The position numbers were made by a program, and so were the translations under genes. The notes beneath the pieces are model-generated. The model saw nothing but the letters and a program-made list of their open reading frames with translations, was not told the DNA's origin and made no database searches. 21,240 nucleotides of DNA from a virus: the IMG/VR virus record IMGVR_UViG_3300044825_001965, positions 1-21,240 of that record. One strand, 5' to 3'. Position 1 is the first letter of the stretch, and each line of letters begins with the position of its first letter. Shown here piece after piece: positions 15,479 through 21,240 of the stretch.

Positions 15479-17587
15479 TCAGTTCTTTTTTAATAGTATA
15501 AATTGTGATTGACCTGTGTCCAATGCGCTGCCCAAAGCAATGGTCGTAAAAATATACTGGGGCTGCGTCCAGTCCAGCGACAAAACAGTAGCCGCACCGT
15601 TAGCTGTGGCAATATCCGTTACCGCGCTCAATGCGGTATTTAATACTTGCGTTTGGCTTGTTTGATTGATAACAAAAAGGTGACGCAAAAACTGATACCA
15701 AAGCACGGCGGATGTCAAACTAATGTTGTAAATCGTGGTCATACCTACCAAAGATAGGGACGAGTTAACAGCAAGCCTAATAGCCATACCGCCCGCGGTG
15801 CCGACCTTGGTAAATCTTATTGTGGCCTCAACAATATCGCCCACCGCAAAAGTGTTGGCCGGTATTAAATAGGATTGCAGAATGGTCTGCGCTGTGGTGC
15901 CCGTGACCGATTGCGGCACGCCGTTTTTGTACACCGTGGGATAGGGCGGCGTTACAAATTGTCCATACCCCGCCGACTGCCACGTCATAACCTGCCCCGC
16001 TGCCTCGGAGTTGGTTTGATTCATGTTGTGCAGGTCGTCGAACCCAATCGCCTCGCCGACGCGCACGAAGATTTTGCCGTGGTTTTGGTGGGCATACTCC
16101 ACGTAGCCAATGGCCACTTTGAAGTTTGGAGCCGTGGGCCGCACGTTGGTAAGTCCGCCCGGCGTGGTCGGTGACAGCCAAAGTTCATCGCCGTCGTTCC
16201 AGGTTTGACCCTGCAGCGTGCCCGTGGTATTTACGTCAACTATTTGCCCGACCAAGGTTATAAATCCCTCTTGGTTGACCGCTATGTTTTCCGTTACTAT
16301 ACCCAGCGTGCCTTTTGCATTTGCGGCAGTATCAGCCTGCGCAAAATCCACCGCCAGCCGTTGGCCCTGAGCATCGTCAACCCGCACGACCGCATATCCC
16401 GCTTGTGTCAAATTGCTTCCCGTCTTGTTGACCACGCGCGCCACGATTTCTTGGCCGACCTGCAAATTCACCGCGCCGCCCTTCAATCCCAAATCCAATG
16501 TGCCGTCCGTGTCGTTCCATTGCATCCGCGCCACGGCCCCGACGTTGGCGGGCGTCGTGTCAAAATCAATGGAGCCGACGTTTGTTAGGTCGTTGCCGTC
16601 CATATCGATATCCAAACACGCGGTATTGCCCTCAGTCAAAATATCGCAAAGCGGAACGATGGGGCCCGGAGGCCCGGGAGGGCCCGGGTCGCCTTGCGGC
16701 CCCTGAGGCCCGGGGTCGCCCTGAATACCCTGCGGCCCTTCGGGAATCTCGAAATCAAAGATTGCATCGGTGTTGGTACCGACGTTAGTAACCGTCGCGG
16801 GGTCGCCGTTGGGCACCGTTGTAACCGTGCCGACCTCGATGGTCGCCGCGTCGCCCGGGTCGCCCTGCGGCCCAGCAGGGCCCGTGATGTCGGCCAACGA
16901 AACAAGGTCAATCCAATCTACTTCACCAACGTAGCGGTACTGTATGTAGGTGCCGTTGTTGCGGATTTCAATTTCCCGGCAGCACGGCGGATAGCTCGGC
17001 GGATCCACCTGCGCGGGCGCGGAGTAGTCGGCACACGGAGCCATGAGAGGCACCTCAAAGCGGAATGAAGCGCCAACGTGGCGTTGTACCGTGCCGCCCG
17101 TGAGCGGGGTCACGGACACGGCGGTAAACGCGGGAATGTACCTGTCGAGCGGCACACCGTTTATCGTCGTTTGACGGGCGACCGACAGTGTGTTGTAGCC
17201 AATCTGAATGCAGTCGGCAACTATCTGGTCAACCGTGCGCGGTGCCGTCTGCGAGGTTGCATCGTAGGGCAATATCACATCCAACACAGACATACTAAAC
17301 GACAAACGGTATTGCGACATAGTGCCGCTGCCCTGAGTGACTTCCATCAGCACCATCGGGTGGGCCAGCGTCAATTCCGCGCCCTCGTAACCGCTTTCCG
17401 CATACGGCCGACTAAAAAACGTGCCCGCCTCCGCGTCCACCTGCGTTTTTCCGCCATTGTTCGATTGCAATTCGCTTGCAAAATTGACCGTGGCAAACGT
17501 GTTTGGCCGTAGGTTTTGCGCCTCCAGCACCAGCGGAGCGTTCTCGACGGCCAGTGCAAAGGCCCTGTAAATGTCTATAATCGTCAT
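15479..17587 (-). CDS. Collagen-like tail fibre / receptor-binding protein
   Basis: A 702-residue protein starting at ATG 17587; an upstream in-frame TTG at 17596 is less likely. Residues 1-190 form a mixed domain (IIDIYRAFALAVENAPLVLEA and later VQRHVGASFRFEVPL) that probably attaches to the virion. CCREIEIRN then leads into WIDLVSLADITGPAGPQGDPG, a short collagen-like run (about 236-246). A 37-residue interruption follows, then a longer Gly-X-Y run at about 284-309. Residues about 360-520 match a repeated beta module of phage fibres (LGIVTENIAVNQEGFITLVGQ, DELWLSPTTPGGL, KVAIGYV). The C-terminal part is likely the trimeric receptor-binding tip. Collagen repeats trimerise fibre shafts. It follows the chaperone-like gene across an AT-rich intergenic region. 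Confidence 0.75.
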   Translation of the reverse strand: MTIIDIYRAFALAVENAPLVLEAQNLRPNTFATVNFASELQSNNGGKTQVDAEAGTFFSRPYAESGYEGAELTLAHPMVLMEVTQGSGTMSQYRLSFSMSVLDVILPYDATSQTAPRTVDQIVADCIQIGYNTLSVARQTTINGVPLDRYIPAFTAVSVTPLTGGTVQRHVGASFRFEVPLMAPCADYSAPAQVDPPSYPPCCREIEIRNNGTYIQYRYVGEVDWIDLVSLADITGPAGPQGDPGDAATIEVGTVTTVPNGDPATVTNVGTNTDAIFDFEIPEGPQGIQGDPGPQGPQGDPGPPGPPGPIVPLCDILTEGNTACLDIDMDGNDLTNVGSIDFDTTPANVGAVARMQWNDTDGTLDLGLKGGAVNLQVGQEIVARVVNKTGSNLTQAGYAVVRVDDAQGQRLAVDFAQADTAANAKGTLGIVTENIAVNQEGFITLVGQIVDVNTTGTLQGQTWNDGDELWLSPTTPGGLTNVRPTAPNFKVAIGYVEYAHQNHGKIFVRVGEAIGFDDLHNMNQTNSEAAGQVMTWQSAGYGQFVTPPYPTVYKNGVPQSVTGTTAQTILQSYLIPANTFAVGDIVEATIRFTKVGTAGGMAIRLAVNSSLSLVGMTTIYNISLTSAVLWYQFLRHLFVINQTSQTQVLNTALSAVTDIATANGAATVLSLDWTQPQYIFTTIALGSALDTGQSQFILLKKN

Positions 17588-17596
17588 ATAAAGCAA

Positions 17597-17706
17597 ATTT
17601 TTAGACGCTTTTTAAACGCTTTTTTAGATAATAAACGCATATAAAACGCTAATATATAGGCATTTACAACCGTATAAATTAGTTCTGGTTAAAAGCTTTT
17701 TAGACA
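17597..17706. promoter_or_regulatory. AT-rich intergenic island with repeated GCGTTTA-type units
   Basis: This is the longest strongly AT-rich non-coding stretch in the window, between the end of the chaperone -1 frame and the fibre start. On the minus strand it repeats GCGTTT or GCGTCT within A-tracts four times (17603-17650), including AAAAAGCGTTTAAAAAGCGTCT. TAAAAATTTG just before the fibre ATG resembles, but does not match exactly, the -7 box TAnnTTTG. It probably holds the fibre promoter and perhaps a regulator site. Confidence 0.45.
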
Positions 17707-17963
17707 TTATGGGTGTTCGGTTGCGATTGCGATTAGTATTGCGTCAAAGAACGGAGCGTCAAGCATCATTTGCCACGTTTGCCACGCCCCTGTCTTCCAA
17801 AGGCGGCCATAAATGGATTGCTCGCGCCCTTTGCCTTCTTCGTGCCTTTCCCGCCAGTTGCGGATGCGGATTTGTTCGGGGCTTTCTTTGAAGGTCGGCG
17901 GCTTTGGGGGCTTGAACCAGTTGCCGAAGATGCCGTCGCCGCTGAGGGCAGCGATGTAAGAAA
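17707..17963 (-). CDS. -1 frame extension of the tail-assembly-chaperone-like gene (frameshift product)
   Basis: If the ribosome slips back one base on the T9 run (17969-17961), the frame continues for 84 codons to TAA at 17709-17707 instead of ending at 17766. The encoded segment starts SYIAALSGDGIFGNWFKPPK, is rich in Trp and charged residues, and ends in a hydrophobic LDAPFFDAILIAIA stretch. It has codons ending mainly in G or C like its neighbours, so it looks like true protein. Fusion to the first 241 residues would give about 325 residues, mirroring gpG and gpGT of lambda-type tail assembly chaperones. An alternative is a homopolymer base-call error, in which case ten T residues would make the long form the only product. 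Confidence 0.65.
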
Positions 17964-18683
17964 AAAAAAGTTGCGAATATCGAGCGCGACCGATAGCGGC
18001 ATTTGCTCAATTTCGGTGATGCGCGCCGCGTGCCAATGGTCGAAAGCTTCCTGAGTCGTTGGCAGCGGTTCGTTTGGCGAATTGCGCAGGAACAGCGCCA
18101 TTTGTGCGAGGAAGATACGCGTCGGGGTCATATACAGCTCGGAGGCGTTTATCGCCGCCCGCTCCTCTATTACCCGCTCGACCTCTTTGGCCAGTTTGAA
18201 TTCCAAAAAGTTGTTGTAGTACTCTTCCAGCAGCAGCGACTGGGCGACCTGCTTAACGCTGAATCCAGCGCCTTTTTTGTCGCGGTAATTGACCGCCTGC
18301 TCACACAAATACCACGTTTTGCCGCCAAACTCAAACTCGTTGTCGGGCTTTTTGTGCTCGTACTTTACCATACAGTTGGCGATGCCCTCAACGGCGCCCA
18401 TAAGCATTGCCGCGATGTCGGTCTCGCTTTCGCCGACCAGCACCACGTCCAACGGATTTTTCCCGTCCATATAAGGACGGAGCGACCACGCCAGCGCGTT
18501 TAGGTAGGCGTGCATAGGCAGGTCGCCCTGTTTGCCCTCCGCCTCGTTTTTGATGGCCTGCATCATCGAGTAATACGCGATATGCGCCTCAAAAAAGGCC
18601 CCAACCGTCACCTCGGAGGCGTGGTTGGGGATATTGAATGTTAGGACGGAGCCCTCGGGCCCGACCGCTTTAAGCACCCGCAT
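17766..18683 (-). CDS. Putative tail assembly chaperone (zero-frame product)
   Basis: A 305-residue zero-frame product starting at ATG 18683, which overlaps the previous stop by 14 bases; an earlier in-frame start would lie deep in the upstream gene. The N-terminus, VLTFNIPNHASEVTVGAFFEAH, has the IP..seVTvG.f form of chaperone-type phage proteins. The body to residue 238 is helical. After FFF at 239-241 the zero frame becomes a low-complexity Ser/Ala/Lys/Gly tail (ASSATGSS, KKAPNKSASATGGKG) ending GKRGK. This tail overlaps the alternative -1 frame. Such chaperones coat the tape measure and recruit tube subunits. Against this reading, it is separated from the tape measure by three genes, which is unusual. 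Confidence 0.6.
   Translation of the reverse strand: MRVLKAVGPEGSVLTFNIPNHASEVTVGAFFEAHIAYYSMMQAIKNEAEGKQGDLPMHAYLNALAWSLRPYMDGKNPLDVVLVGESETDIAAMLMGAVEGIANCMVKYEHKKPDNEFEFGGKTWYLCEQAVNYRDKKGAGFSVKQVAQSLLLEEYYNNFLEFKLAKEVERVIEERAAINASELYMTPTRIFLAQMALFLRNSPNEPLPTTQEAFDHWHAARITEIEQMPLSVALDIRNFFFLTSLPSAATASSATGSSPQSRRPSKKAPNKSASATGGKGTKKAKGASNPFMAAFGRQGRGKRGK
17961..17969 (-). promoter_or_regulatory. Slippery sequence for programmed -1 frameshifting
   Basis: On the coding strand AAC is followed by nine T residues and then CTT. In the zero frame this reads AAC TTT TTT TTT CTT, containing the canonical heptamer T TTT TTT on which both tRNAs can re-pair after a -1 slip. It lies exactly where a long, protein-like -1 frame takes over. 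Confidence 0.6.
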
Positions 18684-19131
18684 AAGCCTCGACGATTTTG
18701 GCGATGATCGTAGCGGGTTTCGATGCCGGGCCGACCGACAGGCCAAGGTCGGCGGCCATTCCACGAAGCGCCACGACCTGCTCGGGCGTAATTGCCTCGA
18801 CACTTTCGGATCCGATTTGTTGGAGGACGGCGGCGGTGTCGTAGGTCGGGACGATGCTATCTATTTCCACAGGTTCCGCACCGCTTTTTTTTTGCGGCGT
18901 TGGCTCGGTAACGGGCGCGGCGGCGCTCATCGTGCGGCGGAAGGTCGTTTGTTGGCCGCGTGGGGCGACAAAATCGAACGACCCGCCAAACCCACAGGGG
19001 CCAGCGTACTGCGGCATATAGACCCGCATAAGGCGAATGAGTTGGTTTGCGTAGTCAACGCGGATTTCGCGCTCCTGAACCATAGCGTCAAGGGCGGCTT
19101 TGAACTCGGTAATGGCTTGTTTGTGCTTCAT
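18670..19131 (-). CDS. Hypothetical protein with helical C-terminal SAP/Rho-N-like segment
   Basis: A 153-residue protein read from ATG 19131; a TTG at 19140 is less likely. It begins 21 bases after the terminase stop. Residues about 1-45 are helical with charged faces (MKHKQAITEFKAALDAMVQ, ANQLIRLMRVYMPQ). A linker rich in Pro and Thr follows (about 65-90). The last 40 residues, ITPEQVVALRGMAADLGL followed by IIAKIVEAYAG, look like a small two-helix SAP or Rho-N type unit that may bind nucleic acid. I do not recognise the full-length family. Its place between large terminase and the chaperone-like gene suggests a packaging or assembly role. Confidence 0.6.
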   Translation of the reverse strand: MKHKQAITEFKAALDAMVQEREIRVDYANQLIRLMRVYMPQYAGPCGFGGSFDFVAPRGQQTTFRRTMSAAAPVTEPTPQKKSGAEPVEIDSIVPTYDTAAVLQQIGSESVEAITPEQVVALRGMAADLGLSVGPASKPATIIAKIVEAYAGA

Positions 19132-19152
19132 AAAGTGCAAATTTAGAAATGA

Positions 19153-20370
19153 TTAAACAGATATTGTCGTGTTGTGTCGTGGCCTTGCGGATAAATTCAT
19201 AACGGCCCAATACCGGACAGCGTCGAGCGCGTGGTCGTCCGATGCGCTCGGCTCCTGAATTGTCTTTCCCGTGGCCGCGTGCAGCTTCCATTTGTACTGG
19301 CGGAACTCGCGGTTTAGATTGTAGCCAATTGCCCGAATAGGGTACTGCGCCAGCGTCTGGATGCCGTACAGCACGGAGTTGGCGCCCTTCTTTGCGGCGG
19401 CCACGTTGTAGCCATAGCGCCGCAGCTCGGTTATCATTTCGGGACGTGCGCCGTCCGCCCAAATGGGCAGGCGCTTGGATACGTTTAACTCGGCCAGTCG
19501 CTTAACAAGGGCCGTCATCGTGAGTCCGCTCTCGTAAAGTAACTCTTTTGCGTACACTATCTCGCCGTGTTCGCAGCACTCCACCAGCGCCAGCGGGTCG
19601 GTGTAACCAAAGTCAAGGCCGTAACCTAAACGGCGACCGCCATCGGGGAAGGTCGGCCACGTCTCGACGCGGGAATAGATGAGATTTTCGGTTCCGCCAG
19701 TGCGGCCCTCCGCATAGACACGGCGGAAATTCTCATCCCGGGCCGCGCGTTCCTCAATCGAGGCGCGCACCTGCTCGGGCAGATACGGGTTATCCAGATA
19801 GGTAGTTCGGCAAAACGTCCCATCCGCCAGCGCCTGCGCCTTATACAACTCGTGCGCCCAGAAAGGCGTGTCGGGATTGTAGTCGATAATCGCGGCGACC
19901 GAGGTACGCATCTTCAGCTGCGAAAAAATCTCGTGCGAAATCCCCTGCGCCTCGTTTACAAACAGAATATCCCGCTTGCCTGCCTTTGCGTCCTGCGCCG
20001 TTTCGTAGCTGGTAAACTGGATTTTAGCGCCGTTCTTAAACAAATACTCTTTGTCGGTTCGGTGATAGCGCTCGATGCCCTCGGCGAACGTTTCCGCGAT
20101 GCGCTCCGCGTCGAGCAAAGCGCCCTTCTTCAGGTTCGGCACGTCCTGCCCCACCACCGTTATCACGGTCGGCTTGCCGTTGACGGTCGGATTGTTGACG
20201 CAAAACGCAAACAGCGCTTGGATTGTGGAATAGGTCTTGCCCGACGATGTGCCGCCCTGCAGAATAAGTACCGGCACGGCTCCATATTGCCCCACCTGCG
20301 CCGCGGCGATGCGCTGCCACACCCAGCTAAATATGGGCGACGTCGTAATGTGTATTTTGCCGTTAGTCAT
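19153..20370 (-). CDS. terL: Terminase large subunit (packaging ATPase and nuclease)
   Basis: A 405-residue protein starting at ATG 20370; a GTG one codon upstream is possible. The start overlaps the small-terminase-like stop by 8 bases. The ATPase domain has Walker A GGTSSGKT (39-46), Walker B DILFVNE with catalytic Glu (134-140) and a coupling motif DYNPDTP (163-169). The RNase H-like nuclease has acidic residues in LDFGYTDP (Asp253), IWADGARPE (Asp306) and SDDHALD (Asp378, Asp379, Asp383). The motif forms and length fit the PBSX-type large terminase family. It translocates phage DNA into the prohead through the portal and cuts the concatemer. Catalytic residues all appear intact. Confidence 0.95.
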   Translation of the reverse strand: MTNGKIHITTSPIFSWVWQRIAAAQVGQYGAVPVLILQGGTSSGKTYSTIQALFAFCVNNPTVNGKPTVITVVGQDVPNLKKGALLDAERIAETFAEGIERYHRTDKEYLFKNGAKIQFTSYETAQDAKAGKRDILFVNEAQGISHEIFSQLKMRTSVAAIIDYNPDTPFWAHELYKAQALADGTFCRTTYLDNPYLPEQVRASIEERAARDENFRRVYAEGRTGGTENLIYSRVETWPTFPDGGRRLGYGLDFGYTDPLALVECCEHGEIVYAKELLYESGLTMTALVKRLAELNVSKRLPIWADGARPEMITELRRYGYNVAAAKKGANSVLYGIQTLAQYPIRAIGYNLNREFRQYKWKLHAATGKTIQEPSASDDHALDAVRYWAVMNLSARPRHNTTISV

Positions 20371-20686
20371 CACTGGCCAAATTAGGCGGCGGCGCTTGTA
20401 TTACGACTTGCAGCGGCACGATATTACCGTCTTGGTCTGTCGTGTTCAGCGTTTGCGCGGGCTTACCATATGCACGGTCGAGCAGCATATCAGCGGCCTT
20501 CAAATTGCCCTGTACGGCTAACTGGCGTAGCTTTTTCAGCACCGCATCCAATGCCGTCACGCCGTCCTTTTCATCAGCCAAAACAGCGGCCACGGCCTCG
20601 CGGAGGTCGGGCATTTTGGGCCGGCCCTTGTTGCCAACGTTGCCAGTTTTGAGTTTGCCTCCGTTGCGGCCTTGTCGCATTTCCAT
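20363..20686 (-). CDS. Putative small terminase-like / DUF5681-type DNA-binding protein
   Basis: A 107-residue protein starting at ATG 20686 (a second ATG two codons on). A longer in-frame reading is rejected because it would run through the tRNA. The N-terminus has basic RQGRNGGKLKTGNVGNKGRPK, like the GGRPKGSKN start of DUF5681 proteins. The C-terminal helices (AVLKKLRQLAVQGNLKAADMLLDRAYGKPAQ) match that family, where a helical unit ends in DRAYGKP. Immediately upstream of and overlapping the large terminase, it is the natural candidate for the small subunit that recognises the packaging site. It is shorter than typical small terminases. Confidence 0.7.
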   Translation of the reverse strand: MEMRQGRNGGKLKTGNVGNKGRPKMPDLREAVAAVLADEKDGVTALDAVLKKLRQLAVQGNLKAADMLLDRAYGKPAQTLNTTDQDGNIVPLQVVIQAPPPNLASDD

Positions 20687-20705
20687 AACGGTGAATTTAC
20701 GGAGT

Positions 20706-21206
20706 TTAGAGCGCTGGGGTCGGACTCGAACCGCCTGCCTCCCCGTCGGAAACGGGGCGCTCATCCTTATGAGCTTCCAGCGCTTTTTTAGGATATGGCT
20801 TAGCCAATGATTTGCACAAAGGTACTAATGATTTGCAAAGAGGGTAAATATATCGATGCTTATTAGTGTTTTCAATCCTTTCTAACCCATCATCATAATG
20901 TTTAATCTTTCCATTGCTTTTCATTTTTGCGGCTGTTCTTGAATGTATTAATTTTCCATTTTTATCCTTAAAAAAAGGCCTTGTTGGTACTATGCAACCT
21001 TCGTAATGCCAATTTGTAGCTTGATAAATAATTCCAGAATGATTTTGGCCAGTATCTGCATAGCTTATTAACAATTTAACGGACGGATTGTCTTTTTTAA
21101 ACTTTTTAACAGCTAATGATAAAACACGAGATGTTGTGCCATGTTTGCCATTTAAAGCCATTCTTATTAATTCTGCAAACTGGCCAATTTTCAATTTGTA
21201 TGGCAT
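20706..21206 (-). CDS. Mom-like adenine DNA hypermodification protein
   Basis: The frame has 166 codons from ATG 21206. It stays open upstream to the window edge (reading SRGARNGG just before the Met), so the true start may lie outside. The core ISYADTGQNHSGIIYQATNW (about 47-66), with the following HYEG, matches the central motif of the phage Mu Mom family, GNAT-fold enzymes that convert adenine in phage DNA to a carbamoylmethyl form resistant to host restriction. YIYPLCKSLVPLCKSL and AKPYPKK (about 118-140) match the family's C-terminus. The last 25 codons are translated from the tRNA gene and are probably not native. The gene is much richer in A+T than its neighbours, suggesting recent acquisition. 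Confidence 0.8.
   Translation of the reverse strand: MPYKLKIGQFAELIRMALNGKHGTTSRVLSLAVKKFKKDNPSVKLLISYADTGQNHSGIIYQATNWHYEGCIVPTRPFFKDKNGKLIHSRTAAKMKSNGKIKHYDDGLERIENTNKHRYIYPLCKSLVPLCKSLAKPYPKKALEAHKDERPVSDGEAGGSSPTPAL
20710..20783 (-). tRNA. tRNA-Gly (anticodon UCC)
   Basis: The minus strand folds into a cloverleaf. Acceptor GCGCTGG (20783-20777) pairs with CCAGCGC (20717-20711). The D-stem is GCTC/GAGC with GG in the loop. The anticodon stem is CCCCG/CGGGG with loop TTTCCGA, giving anticodon TCC. The variable loop is AGGCA. The T-arm is GGCGG, loop TTCGAGT, then CCG-A-CC, with one bulged A. The discriminator is T. G1-C72, C2-G71, U73 and C35-C36 match glycine identity rules known from bacteria. 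No CCA is encoded. It lies between the Mom-like gene and the packaging genes, and the Mom-like frame reads straight through it. Confidence 0.8.
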
Positions 21207-21240
21207 TCCCCCATTTCTTGCGCCTCTGCTAAATAAAACA

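Noticed and set aside
16640-16740. Short repeated GC-rich units that look at first like a repeat array
   Set aside because: They are the three-base periodic codons of the collagen-like Gly-X-Y region, not CRISPR repeats; there are no spacers.
17588-17596. Upstream TTG start for the fibre gene
   Set aside because: It adds only three residues, and ATG at 17587 has the better A/T-rich leader.
17759-18010. +1 frame open reading frame of 83 codons overlapping the slippery site
   Set aside because: The translation is Arg/Gln/Pro-rich shadow sequence. The -1 frame is longer past the slip, richer in Trp and hydrophobics and has better codon form, so a +1 shift is less likely.
20687-20764. N-terminal extension of the small-terminase-like gene
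   Set aside because: It would require reading through most of the tRNA gene; the internal ATG at 20686 gives a start matching the family.

Overview
This window is a late-gene (virion structure and DNA packaging) segment of a tailed double-stranded DNA phage with a long-tail architecture: long tape measure, tail tube, distal tail protein and HK97-gp10-like tail completion protein. A Bacteroidota host is likely. Start codons mostly lack Shine-Dalgarno sequences and are preceded by short A/T-rich leaders. One intergenic region carries the Bacteroidota-type -7 element TAnnTTTG. The tape measure, distal tail and tube proteins have the style of phages of that phylum. No integrase, repressor, replication or lysis gene is visible, so lifestyle cannot be judged. 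Coding density is very high and no gene-free stretch exceeds about 110 bases.

Layout, in minus-strand transcription order from the right edge. (1) An AT-rich gene resembling phage Mu Mom (adenine hypermodification), possibly continuing past the window, whose frame runs straight into a tRNA-Gly(UCC) gene. (2) A packaging block: small-terminase-like protein and large terminase. (3) A protein of unknown function, then a tail-assembly-chaperone-like gene with a nine-T slippery run and a long overlapping -1 frame, a strong candidate for programmed ribosomal frameshifting. (4) After an AT-rich intergenic island, a tail block: collagen-like fibre, a 58-residue small protein, HK97-gp10-like protein, tape measure, distal tail protein, a large tail-tip-type protein and a small helix-turn-helix protein.

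(5) On the opposite strand (5598-7548) sits a tightly coupled three-gene glycosyltransferase-like cassette. Its third member has the hallmark motifs of the beta-1,4-galactosyltransferase (GT7) family. It diverges from the head block across a 70-base region with its own promoter-like element and converges, overlapping by 96 bases, on the helix-turn-helix gene.

(6) The head block on the minus strand: a ClpP-like prohead protease fused to a scaffold-like coiled coil, major capsid protein, tail tube protein, an intrinsic terminator, portal, head-tail connector with a carbohydrate-binding-like insert, another terminator-like hairpin, and a zinc-ribbon protein. Having the portal after protease and capsid, behind a terminator, is an unusual order.

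The virion genes together package DNA (terminase, portal), build the capsid (protease-scaffold, capsid protein) and build the tail. The Mom-like enzyme would protect the phage genome. The glycosyltransferases would modify virion proteins, phage DNA or the host surface; which of these is not shown by the sequence.
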